Shown piece after piece: positions 42,631 to 49,722 of a stretch of DNA of 53,657 bases. This stretch comes from an uncultured Oscillibacter sp. (GTDB lineage: Bacteria > Bacillota > Clostridia > Oscillospirales > Oscillospiraceae). A program made the translations under genes and the position numbers. The stretch covers positions 1-53,657 of the forward strand of contig NZ_URDP01000010.1 of NCBI RefSeq assembly GCF_900546705.1. Direction: 5' to 3'. Below the pieces are notes generated by a model. That model was given only the letters and a program-made list of their open reading frames with translations, made no database searches and was not told the DNA's origin. The stretch's first letter is position 1; each line of letters opens with the position of its first letter.

Positions 42631-42659
42631 TTGCGCTTTTTGAAATTTTCGCATATACT
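42631..42659 (+). promoter_or_regulatory. promoter of glmS
   Basis: TTGCGC, 17 bases and TATACT are seen. Transcription would begin near 42666, some 48 bases before the ribozyme cleavage site. Confidence 0.7.
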
Positions 42660-42713
42660 GCTACCAGTTAAATCGCAGAGGTGAAAGGAGGCTTATGGGC
42701 AGGACCCATCACA

Positions 42714-42880
42714 GCGCCATGTGCCTGCGGCACGGTCCGCAGGATAACGAGGAGAGGGGAGTATCGAACATTCGGCGGGTGCCCCTTCGTGGCCGCGGCT
42801 GCGCACACAGCAAACAAATATGCGGGTAACCGCAGAACAAAAAGGCTGTGACCGCGGGAAAAGCGACAAATGACTGCGCA
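42714..42880 (+). ncRNA. glmS ribozyme
   Basis: The leader of glmS has the ribozyme landmarks: AGCGCC at the 5' side (cleavage expected between 42713 and 42714), GGATAACGAGGAGAGGGG, GTATCGAACATTCGGCGGGT, and a 3' part with pairing arms (GCGGGTAACCGC and the GACCGCGGGAAAAGCGAC region). GlcN6P promotes self-cleavage and thereby lowers GlmS. The 3' limit is approximate. This and the promoter account for the 348-base gap. Confidence 0.93.
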
Positions 42881-42924
42881 TTTGTCCTTTTGGTAATCGA
42901 TTTTATCAGGAGGATTTTATCATT

Positions 42925-44763
42925 ATGTGCGGAATTATCGGATATGTTGGCACAGAGAACGCGGCGCCCATCCTGCTGGACGGACTTGCGCGGATGGAGT
43001 ACCGGGGCTATGACTCTGCCGGTGTGGCGGTGCGTTCTGAGACCCGCGGGCTCCAGGTGAAAAAGAGCAAGGGACGGCTCCAGGTGCTCAGTGACATGAT
43101 TCACGGCGGCGCCGACCTGGAGGGGTGCCTGGGCATCGGACATACCCGCTGGGCAACCCACGGTGAGCCCAACGACATCAACGCCCACCCCCATGTCAGT
43201 GAGAACGGGTCCATTGCACTGGTACACAACGGCATTATTGAAAACTATCTGGAGATCAAGGAGCACCTGCAGAAGCTGGGGGTGAAATTCACCTCCGACA
43301 CGGACTCCGAGGTGGTGGCCCAGCTGCTGGAATACCACTATAATGAGTGCCACAATATGCTGGAGGCCGTGGGCCGGTGTCTGCGGCGGATCGAGGGCTC
43401 CTACGCCCTGGGCATCATCTGCGCCGACTATCCCAATGCCCTGATCGCCGCCCGGAAGGACAGTCCGCTGATCCTGGGCTACGGTGAAAACGGCAACTAT
43501 CTGGCCTCTGATGTCACGGCCATCATCAAGCACACCCGGGATGTGGTCTACATGGACGACGGGGAGATTGCTGTGCTGACGGCGGACAGCATCGATGTTT
43601 TTGACGATGAGCTGGTGCCGGTGGCAAAGGAACACCACCTGGTGGGCTGGGATGTGTCCGCGGCGGAAAAGGGGGGCTATCCCCATTTCATGTTCAAGGA
43701 GATCATGGAACAGCCCGAGGCCATCCGCAAGACCGTCTCTCCCCGGGTGCGGGACGGCCGCGTGGTGCTGGACGACTTCCATATGACCGCGGAGGAGGTT
43801 CGGAGCCTCTCCCGGATTTTCATTATTGCCTGCGGCTCTTCCTACCATGTGGGCGTGGTGAGCAAGTACAACTGGGAGCGGCTGCTGCGCCGTCCGGTGG
43901 AGGTTTGCCTGGCCTCCGAATTCCGGTATAGTGATCCGCTGGTGGATGACCACACGCTGGTGGTGGTTATCAGCCAGTCCGGCGAGACGCTGGATACCAT
44001 GGCCGCCATGCGGGAGGCAAAGCGCCGGGGAGGCCGGACGCTGGCCATTGTGAACGTGGTGGGCAGCTCCATTGCCCGGGAGGCCGACCATGTGCTCTAC
44101 ACCTGGGCCGGTCCCGAGATTGCCGTGGCCACCACCAAGGCCTACTCCACCCAGCTGGTGCTGATGGATCTGATCGGACTGTATCTGGGCGACCTGCTGG
44201 GGACTGTGCCGGCGGAGGAGTACAACGCCATTGTGGAGGGCGTGGAGCGTCTTCCGGAGCAGATGCAATCCTGGCTTTCCAATGTGGAGGATGTGCAGTA
44301 CTTTGCTTCCCGCTACTTCAATCACGCCTCCATGTTCTTCATCGGACGCAATCTGGATTATGCCATGGGTCTGGAGGGGTCCCTCAAGCTCAAGGAGATC
44401 AGCTACATCCACTCGGAAGCCTACGCATCCGGCGAGCTCAAGCACGGCACCATCTCTTTGATCGAGCCGGGCACACTGGTGGTGGCTCTGGGAACCTACG
44501 CGCCGCTGTTCGACAAGTTCATCAGCAACGTGGTGGAGGTAAAGGCCCGGGGAGCAGAGGTCATGGCGCTGACTACTGAGGATTTCCGGGAGAAGATGGG
44601 CAAGACGGCGGATGCTGTTTTGACCGTACCCAAGACCCATCCCATCCTGCAGCCCTCTTTGGGCGTGGTGCCGCTGCAGCTGTTTGCCTACTACGTGGCA
44701 TTGCAGAGAGGCTGTGACATTGATAAGCCCCGGAACCTGGCCAAGAGCGTTACCGTGGAATAA
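42925..44763 (+). CDS. glmS: glutamine-fructose-6-phosphate aminotransferase
   Basis: This 612-residue enzyme makes glucosamine-6-phosphate for peptidoglycan. The N-terminal glutaminase begins MCGIIGYVG with the catalytic Cys 2, then EYRGYDSAG and HTRWATHGEP. The linker is followed by two SIS domains (ACGSSYHVG, ISQSGETLDTMAAMREAK, and GRNLDYAMGLEGSLKLKEISYIHSEAY). It ends in KSVTVE, the usual C terminus. An AGGAGG SD lies 9-10 bases upstream. It is controlled by the upstream ribozyme. Confidence 0.98.
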   Translation: MCGIIGYVGTENAAPILLDGLARMEYRGYDSAGVAVRSETRGLQVKKSKGRLQVLSDMIHGGADLEGCLGIGHTRWATHGEPNDINAHPHVSENGSIALVHNGIIENYLEIKEHLQKLGVKFTSDTDSEVVAQLLEYHYNECHNMLEAVGRCLRRIEGSYALGIICADYPNALIAARKDSPLILGYGENGNYLASDVTAIIKHTRDVVYMDDGEIAVLTADSIDVFDDELVPVAKEHHLVGWDVSAAEKGGYPHFMFKEIMEQPEAIRKTVSPRVRDGRVVLDDFHMTAEEVRSLSRIFIIACGSSYHVGVVSKYNWERLLRRPVEVCLASEFRYSDPLVDDHTLVVVISQSGETLDTMAAMREAKRRGGRTLAIVNVVGSSIAREADHVLYTWAGPEIAVATTKAYSTQLVLMDLIGLYLGDLLGTVPAEEYNAIVEGVERLPEQMQSWLSNVEDVQYFASRYFNHASMFFIGRNLDYAMGLEGSLKLKEISYIHSEAYASGELKHGTISLIEPGTLVVALGTYAPLFDKFISNVVEVKARGAEVMALTTEDFREKMGKTADAVLTVPKTHPILQPSLGVVPLQLFAYYVALQRGCDIDKPRNLAKSVTVE

Positions 44764-44770
44764 GTGAAAT

Positions 44771-44805
44771 AAACACCCCCGTGCTGACGGCACGGGGGTG
44801 TTTTT
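44771..44805 (+). terminator. intrinsic terminator of glmS
   Basis: AACACCCCCGTGC pairs with GCACGGGGGTGTT and a T run follows. Confidence 0.85.
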
Positions 44806-44819
44806 CTGCGGCCGGAGCG

Positions 44820-44904
44820 TTGACATGGTTAACGCCTGTATGGTACTATGTAAACCGAAAACCACTGGTTCCCGCCGGCGGGAGACGCTGGCGGGAACTT
44901 TTTT
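44820..44904 (+). promoter_or_regulatory. promoter and terminator-like leader hairpin of the SLH-lysozyme gene
   Basis: TTGACA (44820-44825), 18 bases and TACTAT (44844-44849) form a promoter. About 12 bases after the expected start, GTTCCCGCC (44868-44876) pairs with GGCGGGAAC (44890-44898) and TTTTTT follows, the form of an intrinsic terminator. It lies before the ORF, so it could act as an attenuator or end a short RNA. Confidence 0.6.
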
Positions 44905-44956
44905 CGGGATTGCCCCGTCGAACCTTGTCGAGACAAAACAGCAGAGAGGAGCAGCC

Positions 44957-46642
44957 ATGTACAAAAGACGTTTTTTCGCATCGCTCACCGCATTGGCGCT
45001 GGCGGCGGGCCTTGCTATGACACCGGCAAACGCCGCGTTTACCGACACGCAGGGTCACTGGGCTCAGGAGGCCATCACCAAGTGGAGTGAGGAATACGGA
45101 CTGATCACCGGTTATGAGGACGGCACGTTCCGGCCGGACAACTCTATCACCCGGGGTGCTTTCGCCGGAATTCTGGACCGCTTTTTGAAGTACACCGCCG
45201 TCTCTCCGGCGTCCACCTTTTCCGACACGGCCGGGACCTACTGGGAGACGTCCATCCTCAAGCTCCACGCGGCGGGAGTATACCTGGGTACGGACGGCGC
45301 GGCCCTGCCCGGCAATTCCATTACCCGCCAGCAGGCGGTGACCATGATCGCTCGGGCCTTCGGCATTACCGGCACATCCACGTCGCTGCCCTATGCCGAC
45401 GCCGGACAGATTGCCTCTTATGCAAAATCCCCTGTTGCGGAGATGACGGCCCGGGGCTACATCACGGACTGTGCTGACGGTAATTTCCGTCCCACGGACC
45501 CCATTACCCGGGCGGAGATCGTGAACATCATGAACAACATGGTGCAGGTGCTCATTCAGAACACCCAGGTCTACACGGGCAACATCCCCGGCACGGTGCT
45601 CATCAACTCCGCCGAAGGCGCGTACCTCTCCGGCATGCACATTACCGGGGACCTGATCCTGGCGCCGGGGGTACAGGACACGGTGACGCTGGAGGACGTG
45701 ACTATAGACGGAACGATCCGTAATTTCAGCTCCGTGACGCCTACCATCACCTCTGCCAGCGACCCGGATGAGGACCCGGACCGTCCCACGGACACAGAGG
45801 AGCCGGGGAATGCAGAGAAGCCGGAGGAGGAAAAGCCGGGCATCCGGCCCCAGGACGTGTACACGCCTGGCAAGACCACCGGAGAGTACATTCAGTACAG
45901 CGGCAAGTCCTACCCCGTGTATGCCGACGCCGAGCCCATTTCCCTCTATGACGGGGACTTCTACTGGGAGGGTGACCGCCTGGTATACAGCGGCCGGGAT
46001 TTCCGCACCCGCTTCGGCATCGACGTGTCCGCCTATCAAAACCGGGCCAGCCAGAACCAGACCATCGACTGGAATGCCGTGGCGAATGACGGCGTGGAGT
46101 TTGCCATGGTTCGGGTAGGCCTGCGGGGCTATTCCAACGGCAATCTGCTCTCCGACGCCTTCTACCGTCAGAACATCGAGGGCGCCATGGCAGCGGGCCT
46201 TGAGACGGGTGTCTACTTCTTCGCCCAGGCCATCACCGTGGAGGAGGCCATTGAGGAGGCGGACTTTGTCATCAGCCTGCTGGACGGCATGGAGATCAAC
46301 GGGCCCGTGGCCTACGACTGGGAGATGCACGATTCCACCTACCGGGTCTACGGCACCACGCCGGAGATGGCTACCGCCTGCGCCGTGGCGTTCTGCAAGC
46401 GAATTGAGGAGGCAGGCTATGAGGCCATGGTGTACGCGGGACAGTATGTCAGCTATATCAAATACGACCAGGGCGCCCTGGCTCCGTACCTTTACTGGTA
46501 TCCGGAGTACAAATCTGCGTCTTCCCAGAAGCTCTATCCCACGTTCTATTATCAGATGGATTACTGGCAGTTCTCCAGCAGCTGTTCCATTGATGGAATC
46601 GGCGGAAAGGTGGACGGCAACATCCAGTTCATCCGGCGATAA
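44957..46642 (+). CDS. S-layer homology protein with GH25 lysozyme domain
   Basis: This 561-residue secreted protein has a signal peptide (cut after ANA, about residue 27). Three SLH domains for cell wall attachment follow (about 29-80, 90-140 and 150-200, each with a variant of ITRxxA). A beta-helix-like segment (INSAEGAYLSGMHITGDLIL) and a Pro/Glu-rich linker come next. The C-terminal GH25 muramidase shows FGIDVSAYQNRAS and the acidic pair in VAYDWEMHD. It should bind the wall and cut glycan strands. GAGGAG precedes the ATG; the upstream in-frame codons lie in the promoter and hairpin. Confidence 0.93.
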   Translation: MYKRRFFASLTALALAAGLAMTPANAAFTDTQGHWAQEAITKWSEEYGLITGYEDGTFRPDNSITRGAFAGILDRFLKYTAVSPASTFSDTAGTYWETSILKLHAAGVYLGTDGAALPGNSITRQQAVTMIARAFGITGTSTSLPYADAGQIASYAKSPVAEMTARGYITDCADGNFRPTDPITRAEIVNIMNNMVQVLIQNTQVYTGNIPGTVLINSAEGAYLSGMHITGDLILAPGVQDTVTLEDVTIDGTIRNFSSVTPTITSASDPDEDPDRPTDTEEPGNAEKPEEEKPGIRPQDVYTPGKTTGEYIQYSGKSYPVYADAEPISLYDGDFYWEGDRLVYSGRDFRTRFGIDVSAYQNRASQNQTIDWNAVANDGVEFAMVRVGLRGYSNGNLLSDAFYRQNIEGAMAAGLETGVYFFAQAITVEEAIEEADFVISLLDGMEINGPVAYDWEMHDSTYRVYGTTPEMATACAVAFCKRIEEAGYEAMVYAGQYVSYIKYDQGALAPYLYWYPEYKSASSQKLYPTFYYQMDYWQFSSSCSIDGIGGKVDGNIQFIRR

Positions 46643-46647
46643 AAGAA

Positions 46648-46679
46648 AAAGAGCCGCCCGGCAGGGCGGCTCTTTCTTT
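46648..46679 (+). terminator. terminator after the SLH-lysozyme gene
   Basis: AAAGAGCCGCCC pairs with GGGCGGCTCTTT around a GGCA loop with A and T runs on both sides, serving the convergent EamA gene as well. Confidence 0.8.
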
Positions 46680-46687
46680 GTTGGGAC

Positions 46688-47584
46688 TCAGGCAGTTTGT
46701 CTGCGGGCGGCAGGAGATGGACGCTGGGAGAGAATCACACCGGCGGTGATCAGCACCGCGCCCACCAGGGCCAGGGGGGAGATGGGCTCGTCCAGGAAGA
46801 TCCGGGCGGCCACAATGGTGATGAAAGGCATTAAGTAGATGAATGTGTTGGTGGTGACCACGCCCAAAAGGCGGAAGGCCTTGTTCCAGAGCACAAAGCA
46901 GAGGGCGCTGCCCACCAGACCCAAAAAGAGGAAGTTTGCGATACCGGAGGCCGTCAGCAGCGGCGCTGTGGGGTAGGGGACGCCTTCCGCTGCCACCAGC
47001 GGCACGGCGGTCACGATGCCCCAGAACATGGTGCGCCGGGTGACGAGAATGGAGTCCAGACCACGGCTGGCCCGCCGCAGCAGCACCGAGTAGACTGCCC
47101 AGCACACGGCGGCGGCCAGGGCAAGCAGGTCGCCCCTGGGATTGAGTTTGAGGACGAACGTGCCGTTGCACACCACCAAAATCACACCGGAAAAAGCCAC
47201 CAGAAAGCCCAGCAGGGTAGAGGCGCGGAACCGTTCCTCGCCGGTAAAGTGGGCCAGAATGGCGGTGAAGATGGGGGCGGCGGCCACGATGATGCTCACA
47301 TTGGAGGCCAGTGTGTAAGATAAGGCGGTGTTTTCTGTATAAAAGTAGGCGGTGCAGCCCAGAAGCCCCAGCAAAAAGAACACGCCCTCCTGGCGCAGCG
47401 TCAGGGCAAGACGCCTGGGACGCAGCAGCCACAGCGCACAGTAGGCCAGGACGAAGCGGGTGAGCATGATCTGGGCCGGGGTGTAGAATTCCAGCAGCAC
47501 CTTGCTGGAGATGAAGGTAGAGCCCCATACGATCACGGTGAAAGCCGCAAAACAGTATCCGGGGAGCCGTTCTTGCTTTTTCAT
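46688..47584 (-). CDS. EamA family (DMT) transporter
   Basis: This 298-residue protein has ten hydrophobic helices in two EamA repeats (WGSTFISSKVLLEF...LTRFVLAYCAL, then LLALAAAVCWAVYSVLLRRAS...). DMT transporters export metabolites or drugs; the substrate is not predictable. AGGAGG precedes the ATG. It has its own promoter at 47615-47643 and lies downstream of the tiny gene terminator. Confidence 0.9.
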   Translation of the reverse strand: MKKQERLPGYCFAAFTVIVWGSTFISSKVLLEFYTPAQIMLTRFVLAYCALWLLRPRRLALTLRQEGVFFLLGLLGCTAYFYTENTALSYTLASNVSIIVAAAPIFTAILAHFTGEERFRASTLLGFLVAFSGVILVVCNGTFVLKLNPRGDLLALAAAVCWAVYSVLLRRASRGLDSILVTRRTMFWGIVTAVPLVAAEGVPYPTAPLLTASGIANFLFLGLVGSALCFVLWNKAFRLLGVVTTNTFIYLMPFITIVAARIFLDEPISPLALVGAVLITAGVILSQRPSPAARRQTA

Positions 47585-47614
47585 AGAATCCTCCTGGTGT
47601 GAATTTTCCAGACC

Positions 47615-47643
47615 ATCATATCACGGCTGCCGTGTCGGGGCAA
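47615..47643 (-). promoter_or_regulatory. promoter of the EamA gene
   Basis: On the minus strand TTGCCC, 17 bases and TATGAT are seen. Confidence 0.55.
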
Positions 47644-47660
47644 GCGTGCAGGAACGGGAA

Positions 47661-47697
47661 AAGGGGAGACGGAGGGCATCTGCCTTCCGTCTCCCCT
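47661..47697 (-). terminator. terminator of the 34-residue protein gene
   Basis: A long stem (AAGGGGAGACGGAGGGCA with TGCCTTCCGTCTCCCCTT, with G-T pairs) and a T run on the minus strand lie 18 bases past the stop of the tiny gene. Confidence 0.8.
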
Positions 47698-47714
47698 TGC
47701 TCGGCCGGGCCGTG

Positions 47715-47819
47715 TTACTTGCGGTTTTCCTTCTGATTCTGCGTGCGGTTTTCGCGGGAGTCGCTGGTCTGCTTCTCCTTCTGCTGACGGCAGTTCTGGT
47801 TGTTTTCGCGATTCTGCAT
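47715..47819 (-). CDS. 34-residue Asn/Gln/Lys/Arg-rich protein, possible spore protein
   Basis: This short ORF encodes a 34-residue very hydrophilic protein that starts MQNRENNQNCRQQKEK and ends NQKENRK. AAGGAGG sits eight bases upstream, a terminator follows, and a sigma-G-like promoter precedes it. Composition and size recall minor small acid-soluble spore proteins, but it matches none that I can name. I infer a forespore role; it could also be an unrelated small protein. Confidence 0.7.
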   Translation of the reverse strand: MQNRENNQNCRQQKEKQTSDSRENRTQNQKENRK

Positions 47820-47856
47820 TGCAAATTCCTCCTTCTGCCTTGTTGGGGCACGGTGG

Positions 47857-47886
47857 TAGTATCGGCAGAAAGATCAATCTCTATAC
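47857..47886 (-). promoter_or_regulatory. sigma-G-like promoter of the 34-residue protein gene
   Basis: On the minus strand GTATA, an 18-base spacer and GATACTA are present. The B. subtilis sigma-G consensus is of the form GHATR, 18 bases, CATNHTA, so 11 of 12 constrained or open positions agree, with a single C to G change. No sigma-A promoter of comparable quality is seen. Confidence 0.55.
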
Positions 47887-47908
47887 AAAAAGAAAAATAA
47901 AAAAAGAA

Positions 47909-47937
47909 TTGACAAGTTGGCAAGAAGCTGATACAAT
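47909..47937 (+). promoter_or_regulatory. promoter of infC-rpmI-rplT
   Basis: A perfect TTGACA, 17 bases and TACAAT give a start near 47944 and a leader of about 155 bases. Confidence 0.85.
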
Positions 47938-47943
47938 AATCCA

Positions 47944-48070
47944 GCAAAACAAAGAAGGCGCGCATCCGCCTCACCTCCAGCAGCTGTGCAAAGAGGTCAA
48001 CAACGTTGTAATCAAGCCGCCATTTGAGGTGGTTTGTTGTTGCGCGGATGCCATCAGGTATCCGCGTTTT
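47944..48070 (+). promoter_or_regulatory. infC leader attenuator (L20-leader type)
   Basis: CGCGGATGCC (48043-48052) pairs with GGTATCCGCG (48057-48066) and TTTT follows, an intrinsic terminator 28 bases before infC. GCATCCGC (47962-47969), early in the leader, is exactly complementary to GCGGATGC (48044-48051), the left arm of that stem. The two pairings exclude each other, so this is a terminator/antiterminator switch. In Firmicutes this position holds the ribosomal protein L20 autoregulatory leader; that identity is inferred. Confidence 0.75.
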
Positions 48071-48098
48071 GTGATTTTAGGATGGAGGTGCTTCGACC

Positions 48099-48617
48099 AT
48101 TAGTAAGCAAGTGCATGAACTGAATGAGGAGATCAACGACAAGGAAGTCCGGCTGATCGGCGCACAGGGCGAGCAGCTGGGCATTATGGCGCCGGCGGAG
48201 GCGCTGCGGATCGCTGATGAGCAGGGCCTGGATCTGGTCAAGATTTCACCCCAGGCGGTTCCCCCCGTCTGCAAGCTGATGAACTACGGCAAGTTCCGGT
48301 TCGAGCAGAGCAAGCGGGAGAAGGAAGCAAGAAAGAACCAGCATGTGGTCGAAATCAAGGAAATCCGCATGTCTCCGGGCATTGATGTTGGCGATTTCAA
48401 CACCAAGCTGAAAAATGCCCAGAAGTTCATTGCCGACGGCAACCGCGTGAAGGTCTCCGTCCGCTTCCGCGGCCGCGAGATGGCCCATACCGACATCGGT
48501 AAGGATCTGCTGGATCGCTTTGCCGAACAGTGCGCCGAAACCGCCAATCTGGACAAACCCGCCAAGCTGGAGGGACGGATGATGTCCATCTTCCTGTCTC
48601 CCAAGACCGGCAAATAA
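48099..48617 (+). CDS. infC: translation initiation factor IF-3
   Basis: This IF-3 of 172 residues starts at an ATT codon (48099) with GGAGG ten bases upstream. The N terminus reads ISKQVHELNEEINDKEVRLIG, as family alignment requires; the GTG at 48111 would cut four residues from that conserved start. ATT initiation is the known basis of IF-3 self-control. LNEEINDKEVRLI, VPPVCKLMNYGKFRFEQSK and VKVSVRFRGREM are clear. It heads infC-rpmI-rplT. Confidence 0.95.
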   Translation: MSKQVHELNEEINDKEVRLIGAQGEQLGIMAPAEALRIADEQGLDLVKISPQAVPPVCKLMNYGKFRFEQSKREKEARKNQHVVEIKEIRMSPGIDVGDFNTKLKNAQKFIADGNRVKVSVRFRGREMAHTDIGKDLLDRFAEQCAETANLDKPAKLEGRMMSIFLSPKTGK

Positions 48618-48650
48618 AGAATTTTCAACGATACGGAAGGAGCAATCACG

Positions 48651-48848
48651 ATGCCTAAGCTGAAAACCCATAGCGGTGCGAAGAAGAGATTCAACCTCAC
48701 CAAGACCGGTAAGGTCAAGCGCGCCAAGGCCTTCAAGAGCCACATCCTCACCAAGAAGGACACCAAGCGTACTCGTCGTCTGCGTGCCGGCGGCTATGCC
48801 GACGCTACCAATGTGGACGCCGTCCGCAAGATGATCCCCTACAAGTAA
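48651..48848 (+). CDS. rpmI: ribosomal protein L35
   Basis: This 65-residue basic protein has the L35 pattern MPKLKTHSGAKKRFNLT and SHILTKKDTKRTRRLR. It lies between infC and rplT with an AAGGAGC SD. It is part of the large ribosomal subunit. Confidence 0.98.
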   Translation: MPKLKTHSGAKKRFNLTKTGKVKRAKAFKSHILTKKDTKRTRRLRAGGYADATNVDAVRKMIPYK

Positions 48849-48882
48849 GATACGAGACGTTTTAGAATAGGAGGCTTTTGAA

Positions 48883-49233
48883 ATGGCTAGAGTTAAGGGC
48901 GCGATGATGACGCGCAAGAGAAGAAATAAAGTTTTGAAGATGGCCAAGGGCTACTGGGGTTCCAAGTCCAAGCACTTCCGGGTTGCCAACCAGGCTGTCA
49001 TGAAGTCCCTGAGCTACGCTTACACCGGCCGCCGGCTGAAGAAGCGTGACTTCCGGTCCCTGTGGATCACCCGTATCTCCGCTGCCTGCAAGATGAACGG
49101 CATGAACTACTCCAGCTTCATGCACGGCCTGAAGGTTGCCGGTATCGAGATCAACCGCAAGATGCTCTCTGAGATGGCGATCAGCGATCCCGCAGCGTTC
49201 ACCCAGCTGACCGAGATCGCCAAGAAGGCCTGA
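48883..49233 (+). CDS. rplT: ribosomal protein L20
   Basis: This 116-residue basic protein has the L20 features RVKGAMMTRKRRNKVLKMAK, GYWGSKSKHFRVANQ and MHGLKVAGIEINRKML. L20 helps assemble the 50S subunit and in Firmicutes represses its own operon by binding the infC leader. A terminator follows. Confidence 0.98.
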   Translation: MARVKGAMMTRKRRNKVLKMAKGYWGSKSKHFRVANQAVMKSLSYAYTGRRLKKRDFRSLWITRISAACKMNGMNYSSFMHGLKVAGIEINRKMLSEMAISDPAAFTQLTEIAKKA

Positions 49234-49260
49234 TCTGCACTTTATTATATAATAGGTGTA

Positions 49261-49296
49261 AAAACGCGCTTCGGCTTTGTCCGGAGCGCGTTTTTT
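49261..49296 (+). terminator. intrinsic terminator of infC-rpmI-rplT
   Basis: AAACGCGCT pairs with AGCGCGTTT, extended by a short inner stem, with a T run. Confidence 0.85.
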
Positions 49297-49298
49297 CG

Positions 49299-49326
49299 TT
49301 GACAGGGAAGCAGGGTATGATATGAT
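49299..49326 (+). promoter_or_regulatory. promoter of the small membrane protein gene
   Basis: TTGACA, 16 bases and TATGAT lie just after the rplT terminator. Confidence 0.6.
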
Positions 49327-49378
49327 GATATCAGATAGGACCGATATATTCAGACGCCTCTGGGGAAAGGAGTGCGGT

Positions 49379-49657
49379 ATGAAAGAACAGCTGATGAATT
49401 TTGTGTACGTATTCCCGTTTTTGATTCCCATGGGGATCGCAGGTGCCATGTCCCGCTTTTCCAGGCGCGGAAAACCAGGCGGCTGGCGCGTTACAGTCAT
49501 TGGTGCGGCCGTCACGGCTGTGGTTTGGCTGATCGCACTGCCGCTGAGCCATACCGGCAGTGAGCTGCCCGGTATTATTGCGGGTTTTGTCACAGGATTC
49601 CCGATTGGCGCAGCGGTATGCGGCATCGGCCTGCGGCTGCGCCGTATTTCCGGATAA
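49379..49657 (+). CDS. small membrane protein of unknown function
   Basis: This 92-residue protein has three hydrophobic stretches (residues about 7-23, 36-54 and 63-85), separated by a basic loop (SRFSRRGKPGGW). AAAGGAG lies six bases before the ATG. I do not recognise the family. It is transcribed alone, convergent with trmB. Confidence 0.7.
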   Translation: MKEQLMNFVYVFPFLIPMGIAGAMSRFSRRGKPGGWRVTVIGAAVTAVVWLIALPLSHTGSELPGIIAGFVTGFPIGAAVCGIGLRLRRISG

Positions 49658-49684
49658 TGCCTGTTTTGCCTGGAGACGAAAGCA

Positions 49685-49714
49685 ATCCCCCAGACCGCTT
49701 CCGGCCTGGGGGAT
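49685..49714. terminator. hairpin between the small membrane protein and trmB genes
   Basis: ATCCCCCAG pairs with CTGGGGGAT. T runs on either side are weak, so it is a possible bidirectional terminator. Confidence 0.5.
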
Positions 49715-49722
49715 GCACGTTC

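Noticed and set aside
42709..45048. 779-residue minus-strand frame opposite glmS
   Set aside because: It covers the ribozyme and glmS in antisense, with no SD and no recognisable domain.
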